DNA of 64,000 nt from Closterium sp. NIES-65 (taxonomy: Eukaryota; Streptophyta; Zygnematophyceae; Desmidiales; Closteriaceae), in the NCBI GenBank assembly GCA_948144175.1, contig CANXME010002410.1, forward strand, positions 124,001 through 188,000, written 5' to 3'. The translations under genes and the position numbers were made by a program. How positions within the stretch are numbered: position 1 is the stretch's first letter; each line of letters starts with the position of its first letter. Shown here in pieces: positions 1 through 12,017 of this stretch. The notes beneath the pieces were generated by a model. The model had not been told where the DNA came from. It saw only the letters and a program-made list of their open reading frames with translations, and did no database searches.

Positions 1-490
1 CCACCCTCCCCACGTCTTCCACCTCCCTGTTCTCTCCCGCCCTCTTTCCCTGACCACCCTTCCCGCATAGACCAGCCAGTAGCATCCTTCCTCTGCTGTC
101 CATATGCCCACACATGATGAATGATCTCTCATCTCTGCAATGAGGTCAGATTCGAACCTACCCTATAGGTGTCTGCTCGCATCGTCACCTGGCTAGCCAC
201 CACTGCCATTGACACCCCATCCTTTCTTGGATTGACCCTTTCCATATGGACGACTCAAGTCCCTTGATCTTATCATCACATCACACCATCACACAAGATT
301 CCCATCACATCGTCACACGATCTTCCAGTCACCCCATTAACCCATTACCCATATTCCCATATTCCCATCACCACATCATACCATTACCCCTTCGGCCATC
401 GTCTCATAATCCCCACACCATGTGCTTGCTTTGCCGTTGGCCCTCAATGCGATTGTTTGTGTCAAACAGCCCTGAAGTCACTGTCTCGTC
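1..490. other. no gene seen
   Basis: Pyrimidine-rich sequence with short CATCAC-type runs. No splice-bounded coding stretch or recognisable motif was found on either strand. Confidence 0.5.
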
Positions 491-882
491 TATAACACAT
501 CGCTACCCACTGGGTCAAAACGAGGGTGTTATTTGGCGCAGCGGAATGCCCATTAACACTTAGCCCACAGGCGTTACACTCGTCCCCCCCTGGTGTCAAC
601 GTCCTCGTTGACGAACTTCAGGGAGTCGGCCCCCCACGGGGACCTAGACTTCGCTGAGGCAGCAGCGACTTCGCTGGTGGACCAGGGCAGCGGAGGATCG
701 TTCACTGGGTTCGATCCGGTTACCACATTCAAGTTCTCGCCACAGGCGGAAAATGTGGATCAGCCAGGATTTGAGCCACAGGCTCTGAATCCAGTATAAC
801 ACCTCGCTACCCACTGGGTCAAAACGAGGGTGTTATTTGGCGCAGCGGAATGCCCATTAACACTTAGCCCACAGGCGTTACA
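491..882 (-). mobile_element. TRIM-like miniature LTR retroelement
   Basis: Two 88-bp direct repeats (491-578 and 795-882, one mismatch seen) enclose 216 bp without a plausible protein. Read on the - strand each repeat begins TGTAACGCC. Just downstream of the right-hand (5') copy lies TGGATTCAGAGCC (781-793), close to the tRNA-iMet primer-binding site TGGTATCAGAGCC. Directly before the left-hand (3') copy is a purine tract AGGGGGGGACGAG (579-591), placed like a polypurine tract. Terminal repeats, PBS-like and PPT-like sites in the right order and no coding capacity fit a terminal-repeat retrotransposon in miniature. I could not find a clear 5-bp target duplication, and the repeat does not end in the usual CA. 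Confidence 0.55.
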
Positions 883-2470
883 GGTATGCCCCTGCATGTA
901 CCCAACTGTAGTAGTCGCATATAAGGATTTAAGCATGGGAGGGAGGGGGCAGCGGCAAAAAAAACAAGACAGAATCTATCACAAGAGGCGACAAGGGCCA
1001 GGGATGTAGGACGGAGCACATTGGCATGACTGGCTAACGTATAGAGATGAGACTAACATGTAGCGTAACGAGATGATAGTTGGGCTGCAAGGCTATATTG
1101 AGATGCGAGGCTTGGGAGATGAAACCACAGCGGCAGAAATCCAAAAAATATTGAGATAGAGCACGGTGGAGCTGTGAACGAAGTACAGGAAAAGAAACAT
1201 GTAGGAGGATGGATCAGATACTGTGTGCAGGTGAGGGAGCACGGAGGGGTGGGAATGGGGGAGGGGTGGGATTCAGAGGTAAGGGGCGTGGAGGGGATGG
1301 GGTGAAAAGTAGGCGCTGAGAAACGGGAAGGAGGAAGGGGATGGAATGGGAAGGGGGAGAGACGGTGAAGAGGGAGGGAGAAGAGGGGGTAGAGCGAGAG
1401 GAGAGGGGAGGAGCAGGAGGGAGGAATGGGTGGGAATGATGAAGGAGGGGGTGGGAGAAGGGGGTAGGAGCGGGAGGGGTAGAGGGAGAGCCGTGGTGGG
1501 GGAGTAAGCAGCAGTTGTGACAGGCCTTTTAGGTAGTGGAAATGCCTGTTTCCGAAGTGCTCATCTGCCTGTCGGTAAACTACTTCTCATTAACACAACG
1601 GACCGTCACTTAGCAAAATTGCTCCTGTGTACCCTTTGAAGTAATAACTGAGCCTGGTTCACGTTCACACCTCCTCCCCATCGGCCCTCCTGCTGCTTCA
1701 TTGGCATTTGTGGTGCTCCCCGTGGTCCTGCAGCAGCAGAAGCGACCCTTCCTCTCTGCTGCCAGGCACGCAACCTGTTCTTCTAAAGGACAGACACAAC
1801 CTTGACAGACCGAAGCTGCTCCGAGCGCTGGCTGAGGCTGAGCCAGATTGGTGGAGCAGGTGGCCCGGAGCAACAGAGCCATGACCCCGTCGCCCCGACT
1901 CCTCTCTCTGCCCTTCTGTGAATCTTCGCCACTGCCCCTTCTCCCTCCTTGGCCCTGGTGGTGAGAACTGCCCTTTAGTGTTGGCCGACTAGCTTGTCAC
2001 AGTCCCCAAGACCTCCGCCCCCCGGCCCCCTCCTGGTCTGCTTTTCATGAGCCTTTCCTACGCTGTGTCCTTTCACCCGCTCCTCCTCTGCTGTGTCCTT
2101 CCTATGCCTCCCCTTCCTGGTACCCTGGCACTACGATCATGGGAGGGTACTCAAATTCCATATCTACACGTCCCGGGTCACCCCATGCTCTTTAGTAATT
2201 CTTCTGTTTGCCCTGCTTTTGCTTAATTTGTCTCTGCGTGTTGGTGTGTTGTAGGACTTAGTATTTATGTGGTGAATTATCTATTGTTGTTTGTGCCAGG
2301 CCTCTTCTGAACCAGGCCAGCCTGCCTGTGGCAAGTGTCAATGCTGACCCAAGTTTGTCTTACAGTTATGATGTGTTATCAAAGGTGAAACCTATGAGTT
2401 GAACCTTTAACAAAACTGAAACCTGAAGTGTAACTTGCTCTAATAAGATAACACAATGATAATCATGAGA
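883..2470. other. purine-rich then mixed DNA, no gene seen
   Basis: About 1190-1500 is G/A-rich (GGGAGGGG-type) on the + strand. The rest has short chance ORFs only. No LRR, kinase or transposon motif was found, so the receptor-like pseudogene to the right has no kinase part here. Confidence 0.5.
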
Positions 2471-2474
2471 GTGA

Positions 2475-3742
2475 ACTCTAGCCTATTCCAATATTGCCGT
2501 CGCCATCCCCTCCTCCTGCTACCTCGTTGGTGCAGCATTGCTGGCACAGCAGCCAGCTCAGCAGCAGCAGCAACACGAGGGCAGCCACAGTGCCAGCAGC
2601 AGCAATGCCAGCCATGGCTTCGCTGAATAAACCGCCCCTCCTTTGGAGGGAGAGGCGGAGGGTGCATTAGGAGCTGAAGTGGGAGGAGGTGGAGAAGGTG
2701 CTGGCGCTGGCGATGAGGGTGCTGTCGCTGGCGATGGTGAGGGTGCTGGCGCTGGTGATGGAGAAGGTTTTGGCACTGTCGATGGGGACAGTACAATAAT
2801 GGGATCGGAAGATGAAGAAAGGGAAGGGAAAGGGAAATCAGACATGGGGATGACGGTGGGCTTGGTGAAAGTGGATGTGGCATCAGGCACATTTTGCACA
2901 GTGAGCGGTAGCAAAGAGAGGCATTGACGGGTTTAAACGGGTACTCTTCATTAAAAGCCAAGCGAAGGCATGCAACAGGATGCGGATGCGTGAGGATGCG
3001 TGATGCGTGACACTAGGAAATATTGTTCTATGGGTTCCTGATACCTGGAAAAAAAAATCTGACACTGAAAAAGCTTGTTGAATGGGTGGCAATGTGGTGT
3101 TCATGCACTTGGCATGAGAGCAATGTAAGAATAGGCAATACAAATTGCAGCTACCTGCGTAAGAAGCATCTCACCTGGTGGTGGCTTGTCACATGTGGTG
3201 CAGAAGGAGCCGCACTGGCTGCAGAAAGCACTTGAAGTGGTCTGTGGGACCACGCAGCTTCTGTAGTCATGTGATTGCAGTCGAAGACATGTTCCTGCAT
3301 GTGCTGTGCACATGGAGCATTTATAAAACAAAGAATCGGAAAAGGGTTTCAGCTCAAAGTGAAACGCTCTGAGGTTGCTATTGGAGTTGTATGGAACACA
3401 TTGCAATACTCTACTATGCCAAGGTGTTATACAGGCTGAAAACAATGATGAACCATACATTTGTATATAACCGCCTTTTGAAGACGGCCTGACGTGGAGG
3501 TTTGGGTTGGGCCAGTCCAAGTTAGGTCCTTGTGTACCTCCTGCCTGTGGCCTTAAACACTCTTTGGCTATGGTAAACCACTGGAAAACCTTGTATACCT
3601 CCTCTTCATGAAACGCTCCAAGGCTGCTATGATGGACATTGCAACACTTGAGCATGCTAGAATGCCTTACAGGTATGTAAGATTAGTGAGACTTCCTATT
3701 GCTGGTGGGAGTTGGCCAGTGAGGTTGTTCTGGCTGATGTCA
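2475..3742 (-). pseudogene. broken LRR receptor ectodomain (paralogue of the 48.8-62.5 kb kinase)
   Basis: Three exons match the receptor kinase at 48.8-62.5 kb in order. They are a 72-bp LRR exon (3671-3742, [15 protein letters not shown]), a Cys-rich exon (3175-3294, ending [16 protein letters not shown]) and a Pro-rich/transmembrane exon (about 2475-2775, [16 protein letters not shown]). Flanking intron sequence is also similar. Two lesions are visible against the intact paralogue. The Cys-rich exon lacks 8 bp (120 versus 128 bp), which shifts the frame and brings a stop. A net one-base change just before the membrane segment puts the hydrophobic helix ([15 protein letters not shown]) in another frame from the Pro-rich stalk. 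No kinase exons follow on the left. This is a truncated duplicate, most likely not making a receptor. Confidence 0.8.
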
Positions 3743-4029
3743 CTGCAACGGATGGAAATGATGAATAAAAGATGTATGAGACACAGTCAGGGCATTGCTA
3801 ACAAGTTTGCCAGAACTCCTGCTCACACCTTTCCCTTCATTCATTCTTACCCCATCTCCCCTAGCAGCACCTTCTGTGAATGGCAACAGGCTGCAAACAC
3901 AACGAGAGGAGCTGGATTTCCAGAAAGACTACCTGTAATATTACTAGTAGAATGCAATATTTGCACCACGAGTGAAAGGTGGGCACGAAAATAAACAATG
4001 TGTTCGAGGAATTATGTATGTGTGGGATG

Positions 4030-4175
4030 TGTAGGACGAGGTATGGAACGGGGTATGGAACGGGGTATGATACGGGGTATGGAGCGGGGTATGGGACGGG
4101 GTATGGGACGGGGTATGGGATGGGGTATAGAGCGGGGTATGGGACGGGGTATGGGAGGGGGTATAGGGTGATGTA
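4030..4175. repeat. GGGGTATGGGAC-type minisatellite
   Basis: Imperfect tandem units of about 10-12 bp, GGGGTATGG plus AAC/GAC/AGC, repeated more than ten times. The array keeps frames open on both strands by periodicity only. No gene assignment. Confidence 0.85.
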
Positions 4176-6238
4176 TGGATGATGTACGGTATGGGATGAG
4201 GTCTGGATGAGGTGTGGGATGAGGTGTGGGATGTGGCATAGAATGACGTGTGGATGAGGTGTGCACATGCATAGCTGCCTCGACACTACTGTTCTCCACT
4301 AAAATTCAAAGACATGCCATCTAATGTTGCCCACATATAGACTACATCAACCATAAGCCGAAGAGATTTCTATTTGGGATGTTAAACATCCTCACCTTCT
4401 CCAAGTTTCTTCTGTCAAATCCGCCAGCCTTACCTCCCTCCACGCCATGCCATCATGACAAGGTGACTGCTAGAAGCAGCTGAGGGGAGATCAAGGGAGT
4501 AGGGGAAGAGAAGGTGTGGTCAGATGAAGATTCTTGATCGGCAAATGGAGTGCATGCAAGTCCTCTCTGCTGCCACCATCATTCAACCACCAAGAAAGTG
4601 GGGGAGTCGTGTTTGGGGGGGAGGGGGGAGAGGGGAGGTGCGTAGCGGGGGTAGAGTGAGAGAAATCGGTGAAAAAACTGAAAGAGAAGCACAGGAGGGT
4701 TAGAAGGGCATGGAGGGGAGAATCGAGTGACAGCAGATGGTCATAACGTAGGTGATGGTGGGCGAGAGGGAGGGGTGGTGTCTGAGGGTGCAATGGCTAT
4801 GGTGATGCTGCGTGGCTGGAATGGTGGGAGCAGATGGGAGGGTGATGGAGGGCAGAGGAGGAGCACCTGAGATGGGGACAGCTGGTTTATGTAGAGGATG
4901 AATGGGGTCAACAAGGTCAACAAGGATGAATGTCACATAAGCTGCCCTGTGCAGCACCACACCGCTGCCGCTACTGTTGAATCTGCGCTGGGCACTTGGG
5001 GGAAGCGCAGGGAGGAGGAGGCGGGTGCGGGCATAATCACAGAAAGGAGGAGGATGGCGGCGTCCGTGAGTACCGCATCACAGGTGTGAGCAGCCGTGCC
5101 CATGTTTCTCCCGCCTATGCTGCCCGTGCTGCCTATGCTGCCTGTTCCTGTTGCTGGCCACCATACTCCCTCCTTGCCCCTGTTACCCCCCTCCCACCTG
5201 CCGCCCCTGTGCCTCTGTGCATGGATCAAACTGTCACTTATGCATGCTCCCCCCCATTTTTTGACCCAAGCACCCCCCCCTTCCCCCGTGCTCCCGTGTG
5301 GTGGGAGAAGACTGCAGACACGTGGTGCGGACGTGGCGTGGGGGACACAAACAGGGGTTGCGCATGCGCGAAACATACTCAAGGCGTGGGGGAGGGCAGC
5401 CGCCACCATCCGCGCCACCAAGGCTGCCAATATGCGCGTCCAACCCTGCTGCTCTTGATCCTCCTTTCCTTCCCCACTTCCTCACCCGCCCCCCCTGCAG
5501 CCAACTCTCAAGCTCGCTGCCCCCCACTCCTCTATCTGCCTGCCCCCACTTCACCCTGCAGCTCCACTGGACCCGCCACCGGTCTACCTGCGCTGCCCGT
5601 GGTGCTTGCCGCGTCCAGGCGAAGCGGCCCCGAGGAGGAGCAGAATGCGGGCACGAGTGCTGCGGGGCTCACTTGGGCGGACCGCCGCACGGCACAGAGT
5701 GGCGCAACAGGGAGAGCAAGGGGTAGGAGGAGGGACACGGGGAAACAAGAAGGAAAGGGAGTAACGCGGTTGGTGAGACGGAATGGTTTAAGAGCAACGG
5801 AGAGCACGGATCTAGGGTAACGTCTCTATGCACAGCGATTGGAATGGGGAGCAGAATGCGGGACGCGGGGAGGCAAAGGGCTTTCGAGGCGCCAAAAGAA
5901 GCGCGAAGAGAGCGGGATGGGGAACGGAGTGAGTGGTGCGGGCAGGAATCTTGTCGGATCGGCCTACGTGCACACTGGGGTGAGTGAACTCAGTGCGACA
6001 GACCCCAGTGAGTCAGACCTCAGTGCGACATACTTTAGTGCGACAAACCTCACAGATCCAGCGCGCTGCCTTGTGTGGAGCGATAGTCGCATCGCCATGT
6101 CGAAATTCTTCCAATAGGGTGACCACTAGGCAATTGATATGTTATCTGAATAATCGCTGCACTTCAATGTGATGTCGCACTGTGAAGTGCAAAACAATAT
6201 TGATACAAAAATCATAGCGAACCGACCACAAACTGACT
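4176..6238. other. no supportable gene
   Basis: The stretch holds strand-biased GA/CT-rich DNA (about 4480-4880) and GC-rich DNA (5000-5900) with long but unconvincing ORFs on both strands, including one of 274 codons at 4996-5820. Their composition is low-complexity and no domain or splice pattern supports them. Confidence 0.45.
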
Positions 6239-6320
6239 CGTGCTCAGCAAAATTTGAACCTGCGCGGGCAGAGCCCAACAGGTTTCTAGTCTGTCCCAAT
6301 AACCACTCCGGCATGAGCAC
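6239..6320 (-). tRNA. tRNA-Ser(AGA)-like gene, possibly decayed
   Basis: On the - strand from 6320 the sequence folds as a class II tRNA. The acceptor stem GTGCTCA/TGAGCAC is perfect over 7 bp, with G (6239) as discriminator. The anticodon loop CTAGAAA carries AGA (serine), closed by ACAGA/CCTGT with one mismatch. The long variable arm TGGGC-TCT-GCCCG is typical of tRNA-Ser, and the T loop is TTCAAAT. Weak points are two G-T pairs in the T stem, a B box of GGTTCAAATTT instead of GGTTCGAATCC, an irregular D arm that looks one base short, and no T-run terminator close by. It may be a tRNA pseudogene or the head of a tRNA-derived SINE. No intron is present. Confidence 0.6.
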
Positions 6321-9300
6321 ATATGTCTATGAGAGCAGTAGCCACATTACTACTCTTACCAGCACATCTGCTTCTCCTTTTGCTCTACCCTGGGAACCCA
6401 GTAGCCCTGCCTAACCTCACCTCATCTTCTCGTCCATCAAGACGAAAACCGACGGCATGCAACAGGCTCACTAGTAGTGATGGAGAAGAACATAGGCCCA
6501 CTACTAGTAGTAGCAGACATTGATGTGGGAGAGGAAGGTGCGGAGCTGGGAGGGGTGGGGAAGGAGGGTTGGGGGGGAGGGGGTATGGAGTGGAGAGGGG
6601 AGGGGATAGTACCTTGGGCCTGGATGAACAGTGTGCCCGCGTTGTGGGGTCCCAACTCCATGCAGTGGGGCAGACGTGGGTCTAGGAGAAGCAGGTGCGG
6701 TGCAGATCTGGGAGGGAATGAGGCGGAGGGAAAGGAGGAAAAATGGCAGTGGCTTGTGAGAATGATGTGGGAGACAGTGCCATAAGGGTGCGAACGTGTG
6801 GTCCAGGAGACCATATAAAGGAAGCCGATGCAGAGCTAGGGTGGAGATGTGGGAGAAAGTGCTGTAGGGGCTTATATTTCTCGGTGTATGGGACGCAGGT
6901 GCAGAACTGGAACTGGTGGGGGAGGGGGGAGAGGGGGGGAGGGAGGGGGGGGGGAGGTTGGGGGAGGTGAGAGCGGGAAAGAAGGGTGGAAAAGCGGGGA
7001 AAGCGGAGGAGCGGGTAGAGGCAGATATGAAGGAGTCACAAGGCGTTGGTGTAGGACAGGAATCACACATGCGATTCTGGATGGATGGGGAAAGGGGGGT
7101 TGCGAATGGGAGTTGGATGGAAAGAGGAAATCAGAGTTTGGGAGGGAGGGGAAGGTAGTTGAGGGAAGATGGCGGAACGGGTCCCACCTTGGCTGCAACC
7201 AGCTTCTTAACTCACCTGTCCTGCTGTGACCTCCCTCCAGCCATCTCATCCCCCCGCCCAGCCACTTTCACCCACTCCTCACCGAATCTCAGCAACTCCC
7301 ACCTTGGTGGCGCCCAGCTGCTCAATGCCACCATTCACTTCACTTATCGCCTGCGCATGACTCAAGAGATTCCTACACGCGACTCCTCGTCCCGAACCAA
7401 CTCTCGCCTTGGCGAGATCCAGCTTGTCAACCGCCCCCGGGCCCCGTCCACCCATCGTTAACACTCCAGGCATCCCCTATGGCCTCCGCCCGCCACAGCA
7501 GCACTCCCCATCCTCCTCCCCTTCACCCCGCCTTCACTCCCCTTCCACCTCCCTTCACTGCTCTCTCGAGTGAACCTCACACACGCCCCTAACCCACAGA
7601 TTCCGCACACCGACTCTCACATACATACCCACCCATGACCGACTCTCACCTTCGTCATCCATCCGAAGCCACAAGAGCAGTAGATATGCCGAAGTGGCAT
7701 GTGTGAGCAACCATGCGAAGCTCGGGACCTGGATCTTACTTCACTTCTCATTGTGTGCTTTCGACCTCAACTATATAGACCTGTGGGGAGGTGGGAGCAG
7801 AGGCGCGGGGATTGAGGACAACATGAGCGGAAAAAGGGGGGGGGGGGGGGGGGGGGTTGGAGGGTGACGTGGGGGAAGGGGGAAGAGGCAGAATGGGAGA
7901 GAGAAGATGGAGCAGTAAATAGGGACAGGGGGAGGTCAGGAAACCAATATCAGCGGCAGTAACTGTTGCAACACGTGGATGGCACAATGACGCCTCAACA
8001 AGCTGTGCCACGTGGCATGCGACAACTGAATCTCCTTTATCCGTCCAATCTTCCCCGCACCATCATCCCTTCGCCTTTTACTTTATGCATCATGAAATGT
8101 CCCATTAACCATATCTGTCACGTCAGTAATCTAAGCACCGGAATAAGCGTCTTGCTGCTGTGACGCCATGCGTTGAATGCTCAGTGAAACACAGAAAGCG
8201 CAGCTTACCATCAGCAATTCTCCGTCCTTCCAACCCCTCCAACGAAATCCACCGCATCTTCGACGCCCCAACAAAAAAGCCTGAACAGGTCGAGGCGGCC
8301 TCGGTGCATACCGCCTGTGCATGCGGCCAAGTCGCCATCCTATATCAGAAATCCCGCGAATGGGTGTCGCGATTTGCCTGAGCAGGCAACAGGGACTGCC
8401 GAAGGAAGGCTGCATCACTTGTGCGGCGTCGCACTAGCATCACCAGCCGCAGCAACAGCAGCAGCTGCGCGCCGTCGCGGCGCGAGGCGAGAGCGAGCAG
8501 CAGCATTCGCAGCAGCAGCGGCGGAAGCTGCGCGCCGAGCAAGGCGGGAGTGCGCGATGTGGGGAGAGTGATAGTTGTCTCGAATGGACTCGAGTCTGAT
8601 AATGCCGCAACCTAGCAGCGGCTGGCGACACGGGCAGGAGGACGTGTCGTTGCTGTAGCTGCTACTTGAAAATAATGTCTGTTTGTGGCTGCAGGGGCTA
8701 TTGATGGGACTAATAGTGGATTGAGTTGACATCGACGAAGACGCTGGCGACGATTCCGCCAACGCGACGATGGAGCGGACGGAAAAGCGGGTACGGTTCC
8801 ATAGACAGCTCGTAGAAACCGCCATGTATTTTTCATGCTTGAGGGAGTGGACTCGTGAACTGAGAAGCTATGCACGGAAGGTTCAAAAATAGGGTTGGAG
8901 AGCTGTGATGATTATAGAACAGAGATTGATATGACGAAATGTGTGATTGATACACGTTCACAACCTAGCTTAGCGAGATTCGTGGTGGCGAGGTTTGGGC
9001 AACGGCGAAAACGAAAGGTTCGGAATCGATTCGACTCAGCTTCAGTTTCGTCAACTCGGCCGAGCCTGATCCCCGTCATGTTCGGGGCTTCGTCCGATAC
9101 CTAAAATGACGCCACCAAACCAAAATCAAACCGAACGCACAGACAGAAGTTTACGCACACCAAACCAAACGCCTTCCCAGGAACCAAAATGCCAGCCAAG
9201 CTTGGCGTGACAGACGTACACATTTTGCTTCGGCACAGCAAAGCCGGAGTAGCTGCTAGTTTTTCGCAAATCGGAACCTCGTACCCTTCGGTAAGTCGCA

Positions 9301-10320
9301 CAATGCGGCAGCGACATGAACATACTCAGTAACCCTATAATGTTTGCTTCCACGAGGCAGAATGACGCTCGATCAGAAAGCTTACTAGAATCCATTCGCT
9401 GATGTCCGATCTTTTCGCGTTCGAGGCTTCTAGGCTCTGCTGTGCGTTTTGTCCATTTTTTTGGCGCCTACGAATTGGTCGCTGTGCTTCGCTGTCGGTT
9501 CTGCCAGGTTCGGTCGTCGTGATGGGTGCTTTGAGCTGTAGGCTCGGCGCACTTATGCTCTCCATGCAGTCCGCAGTGTGACTATTGACCCCTCCCAAGG
9601 TCCGTTATTGCTTTCATGTTGCCTGGCTGAATGTGGTGATGTGTCGCCATCATCTTGCTGTCGTTCGCCTTGTCTCGCCACCATTTTCGAGTTGTCACGG
9701 CCATTTCTATATGTCACGCTCATTCCGAAAGCCACGCCCCCGTTTCACCATGTCGCGCCGCCATCCGCTCAGGCGACGGTGAGTCGCACTTGCACCGCTT
9801 GCATTTTCTTGAGAATGCGCTCCCTGCATGCTCTCCGCGCTTTCGCCTAGAAGTACGAGCGGTGTTACTAGCATTACAGGCCGCGCGCGCGTCTAGTGCT
9901 AAGGCGCGACTGGGGGCCGTGGCTTCACGCGGTCAGCCGGCTGTAGGCTCCTTGAGTCACCGAGACCTGATGGCGTGGCATATGGCGGGGCCAAACCCGT
10001 GGTTTAGTTTGGCTCCTGGACGCAAAAGCGGATGATCGTAGTAGCGCGGCTCGGCTGCGTGCTTGCCATGTCCTGCTGTGGTGGCAGTTGGTACGGCGAG
10101 CACAGCGGCGTTTCACGCGTAGCGGCGTAGCTGAAGCTGAGGTGGGCGGGCGTTCCCAGTGGCATGACAGCGAGCGTGAGAGAGCTCATTCCCCCACGCA
10201 AGGCGCACTGCGGACCTGACAGCACGCGATGCCTAGGGGGGCTGCGTCTGTGGGAGAGCTAAGTGCCGTGAGGCTGCCTTTACGACGTGCCGCGTATGTG
10301 CTTGTACCTTGTCGCTTGGG
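6321..10320. other. gene-poor 4 kb
   Basis: I see no supportable coding gene. Contents are GA-rich DNA (6540-7160), an uninterrupted G run of about 20 bp near 7840, a GCAGCA/CTGC-rich trinucleotide patch (8440-8550) giving poly-Ala, poly-Ser and poly-Arg shadow frames, and mixed-composition sequence with short chance ORFs elsewhere. Confidence 0.45.
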
Positions 10321-10329
10321 GAGCGCATC

Positions 10330-10520
10330 GTTGCTTTGTGCATCTTCGCGCTGTGTATCGTTGCGCTGTGTATCGTTGCGCTGTGTATCATTGCGCTGTG
10401 TATCGTTGCGCTGTGTATCGTTGCGCTGTGTATCGTTGCGCTGTGTATCGTTGCACAGTGTATCGTTGCGCAGTGTATCATTGCGCAGTGTATTGTTGCG
10501 CAGTGTATCGTCGCTCAGTG
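10330..10520. repeat. 15-bp minisatellite
   Basis: About twelve tandem units of TGCGCTGTGTATCGT; in later copies GCTGTG becomes GCAGTG. A unit length divisible by three keeps several frames open on both strands. No gene evidence. Confidence 0.9.
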
Positions 10521-11434
10521 CGACTGAGTCAACCCCCCTATGGACACCCCCTCAACTGTCGAACTGTCCTTGTCATTGAATACAAGTGGTACAGCAAAGT
10601 CGATGGTAAAGAAGCAAGGTAAGAACGCATAAGCCAACCTAAGCAAAGAATAAAGCCCTGACAGGTATGTGTTACGAGGGGGGAAGGAAATGAAAAGGAG
10701 GTGGGGGGAATGGGGGTGGTGTCATGGGGAGTGGGGGTGCTCGCTCTCTCCTGCATCCTAGCGCTCTCCCTCTGCCTCGCTTCTGCCTTCCCCTCCCCTC
10801 TCCCGGTTTCATTAACTCCCCTCCCCCTTCCCTATCGTTCCCCCCTGCCGCTCTTACCAAGCGTAGACCCATCTCCTGCCCCGCCATGCTCCCACTGCTG
10901 CTGCTCACCTGCTTCTGCTCGCGCTGCATGCTGGTGGCGGGGTGGCAAATACAGGTGGCAGGCTGTGAGTGCGCCCGAGCGGGTGGTGAGGCAGCATGGA
11001 GTGGTATGGGAATGGGGTGGTATGGGGTGATGCAACGGAATGGGAAGGTATGGGGCGGTGGGGCGGCGGCATGCAGGGGTGGTGTGAGATTTAACATGCG
11101 AAGATTCGCCAATGCCACTGTGACTCTCTTTCACCGCGTTCCTCAGAAGCGCTCTAGCCGTTTCGCATGTTGTGCAACGGTCAATCCCTCTCCTGAACGC
11201 ACAACTCACCCTTAACATCCTTGTTCCACCTCTCACTGCCCCCTCTTTGCCTCTCCATGCCCCCTCTTTGCCTCTCCATGCCCCCCTTCCTATGCTACTA
11301 CCCTGTTATCACCCCGCCTTCCCTCCTTTCCCTCCCTTTCCTCCCTCCACTCCCTCTTCTCATCCCCTCTCCCAACAACCCTCACTCATCTGTCACACAA
11401 CCCCATCACAAAAATCCAGCGTCCAGAAAGCCAA

Positions 11435-11560
11435 TGAAAAGAGGCTCGTTGGAGCTTTTTCAAATGATTTAGAAACGTAGGGTTTCAAACGCTTTTCTGA
11501 GAAAGTATAGGTCGTTTTCCAAATGCGTTGTCGAATGCTTTTCAAATGGTACTCGAATGC
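11435..11560. repeat. diverged direct repeat, left copy
   Basis: The stretch running ACGTAGGGTTTCAAACGC, then a CTTTTC/AAAGTATA segment and GTCGAATGCTTTT recurs in diverged form at about 14190-14290. A weaker echo (GGTCGAATGTTTTC) is near 41515. The two better copies flank the LRR-cap/minisatellite block and may be the edges of a transposed or duplicated unit. Confidence 0.45.
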
Positions 11561-11870
11561 TTCTCTGTCCAAAACTGCATCTTGAATACCTTCGACTGAC
11601 GTTTGGTATGAGTTTTTGCGAAGTGATTTTGGAGACTAGATCTGATTGCATTGTACTCTTCAGTGAGTTTGATGTTGACTTCATACTACTAATTATTGGA
11701 CATTCCACAAACGTTATTAATATTTTTAAGAGGGCCTCTTCCGGTCCCTGCGTGCCCCCATGCCCCTCCCCATGTGGATTCCCTCCCCCCACACTCCACC
11801 GTGCCCGCTGACCTCCGTGAGCCCGCGGCTGCACCCCCTGCGTCCAACCCTCTCCGGCCTTCGCTGGCAG

Positions 11871-12005
11871 TCAAGCTGTTCCGCAGGCGCTGGCGGCATG
11901 GGGGCAGCTTGGGGGCGGCTGGCAGGCGTGGTCGGGCAGCAGTGACTGCTCAACCGTGCAGGGCGTCACGTGCGACGCTCATGGCAAGGCAACGTTGTCT
12001 CCCTG
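11871..12005 (+). CDS. possible LRR N-terminal cap exon, partial
   Basis: Between an acceptor-like GCTGGCAG and a donor CCCTG|GTACGT the frame reads LAAWGQLGGGW, then WSGSSDCSTVQGVTCDAHGK. The pattern W-x(3,4)-D-C-x(4)-GV-x-C resembles the N-terminal cap (LRRNT_2) of plant LRR receptors, where the conserved cysteines precede the first repeat. A hydrophobic, signal-peptide-like stretch (MLPLLLLTCFC) is encoded at about 10887-10950 and could be the first exon. The putative intron starting at 12006 runs straight into the 21-bp array. I could not find a following exon in matching phase that encodes LRRs, so this is either a remnant or a wrongly bounded exon. Confidence 0.4.
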
Positions 12006-12017
12006 GTACGTGAGGCA

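Noticed and set aside
4996-5820. 274-codon + strand frame
   Set aside because: GC-rich, low-complexity text with overlapping frames on both strands. No recognisable domain or neighbouring exon.
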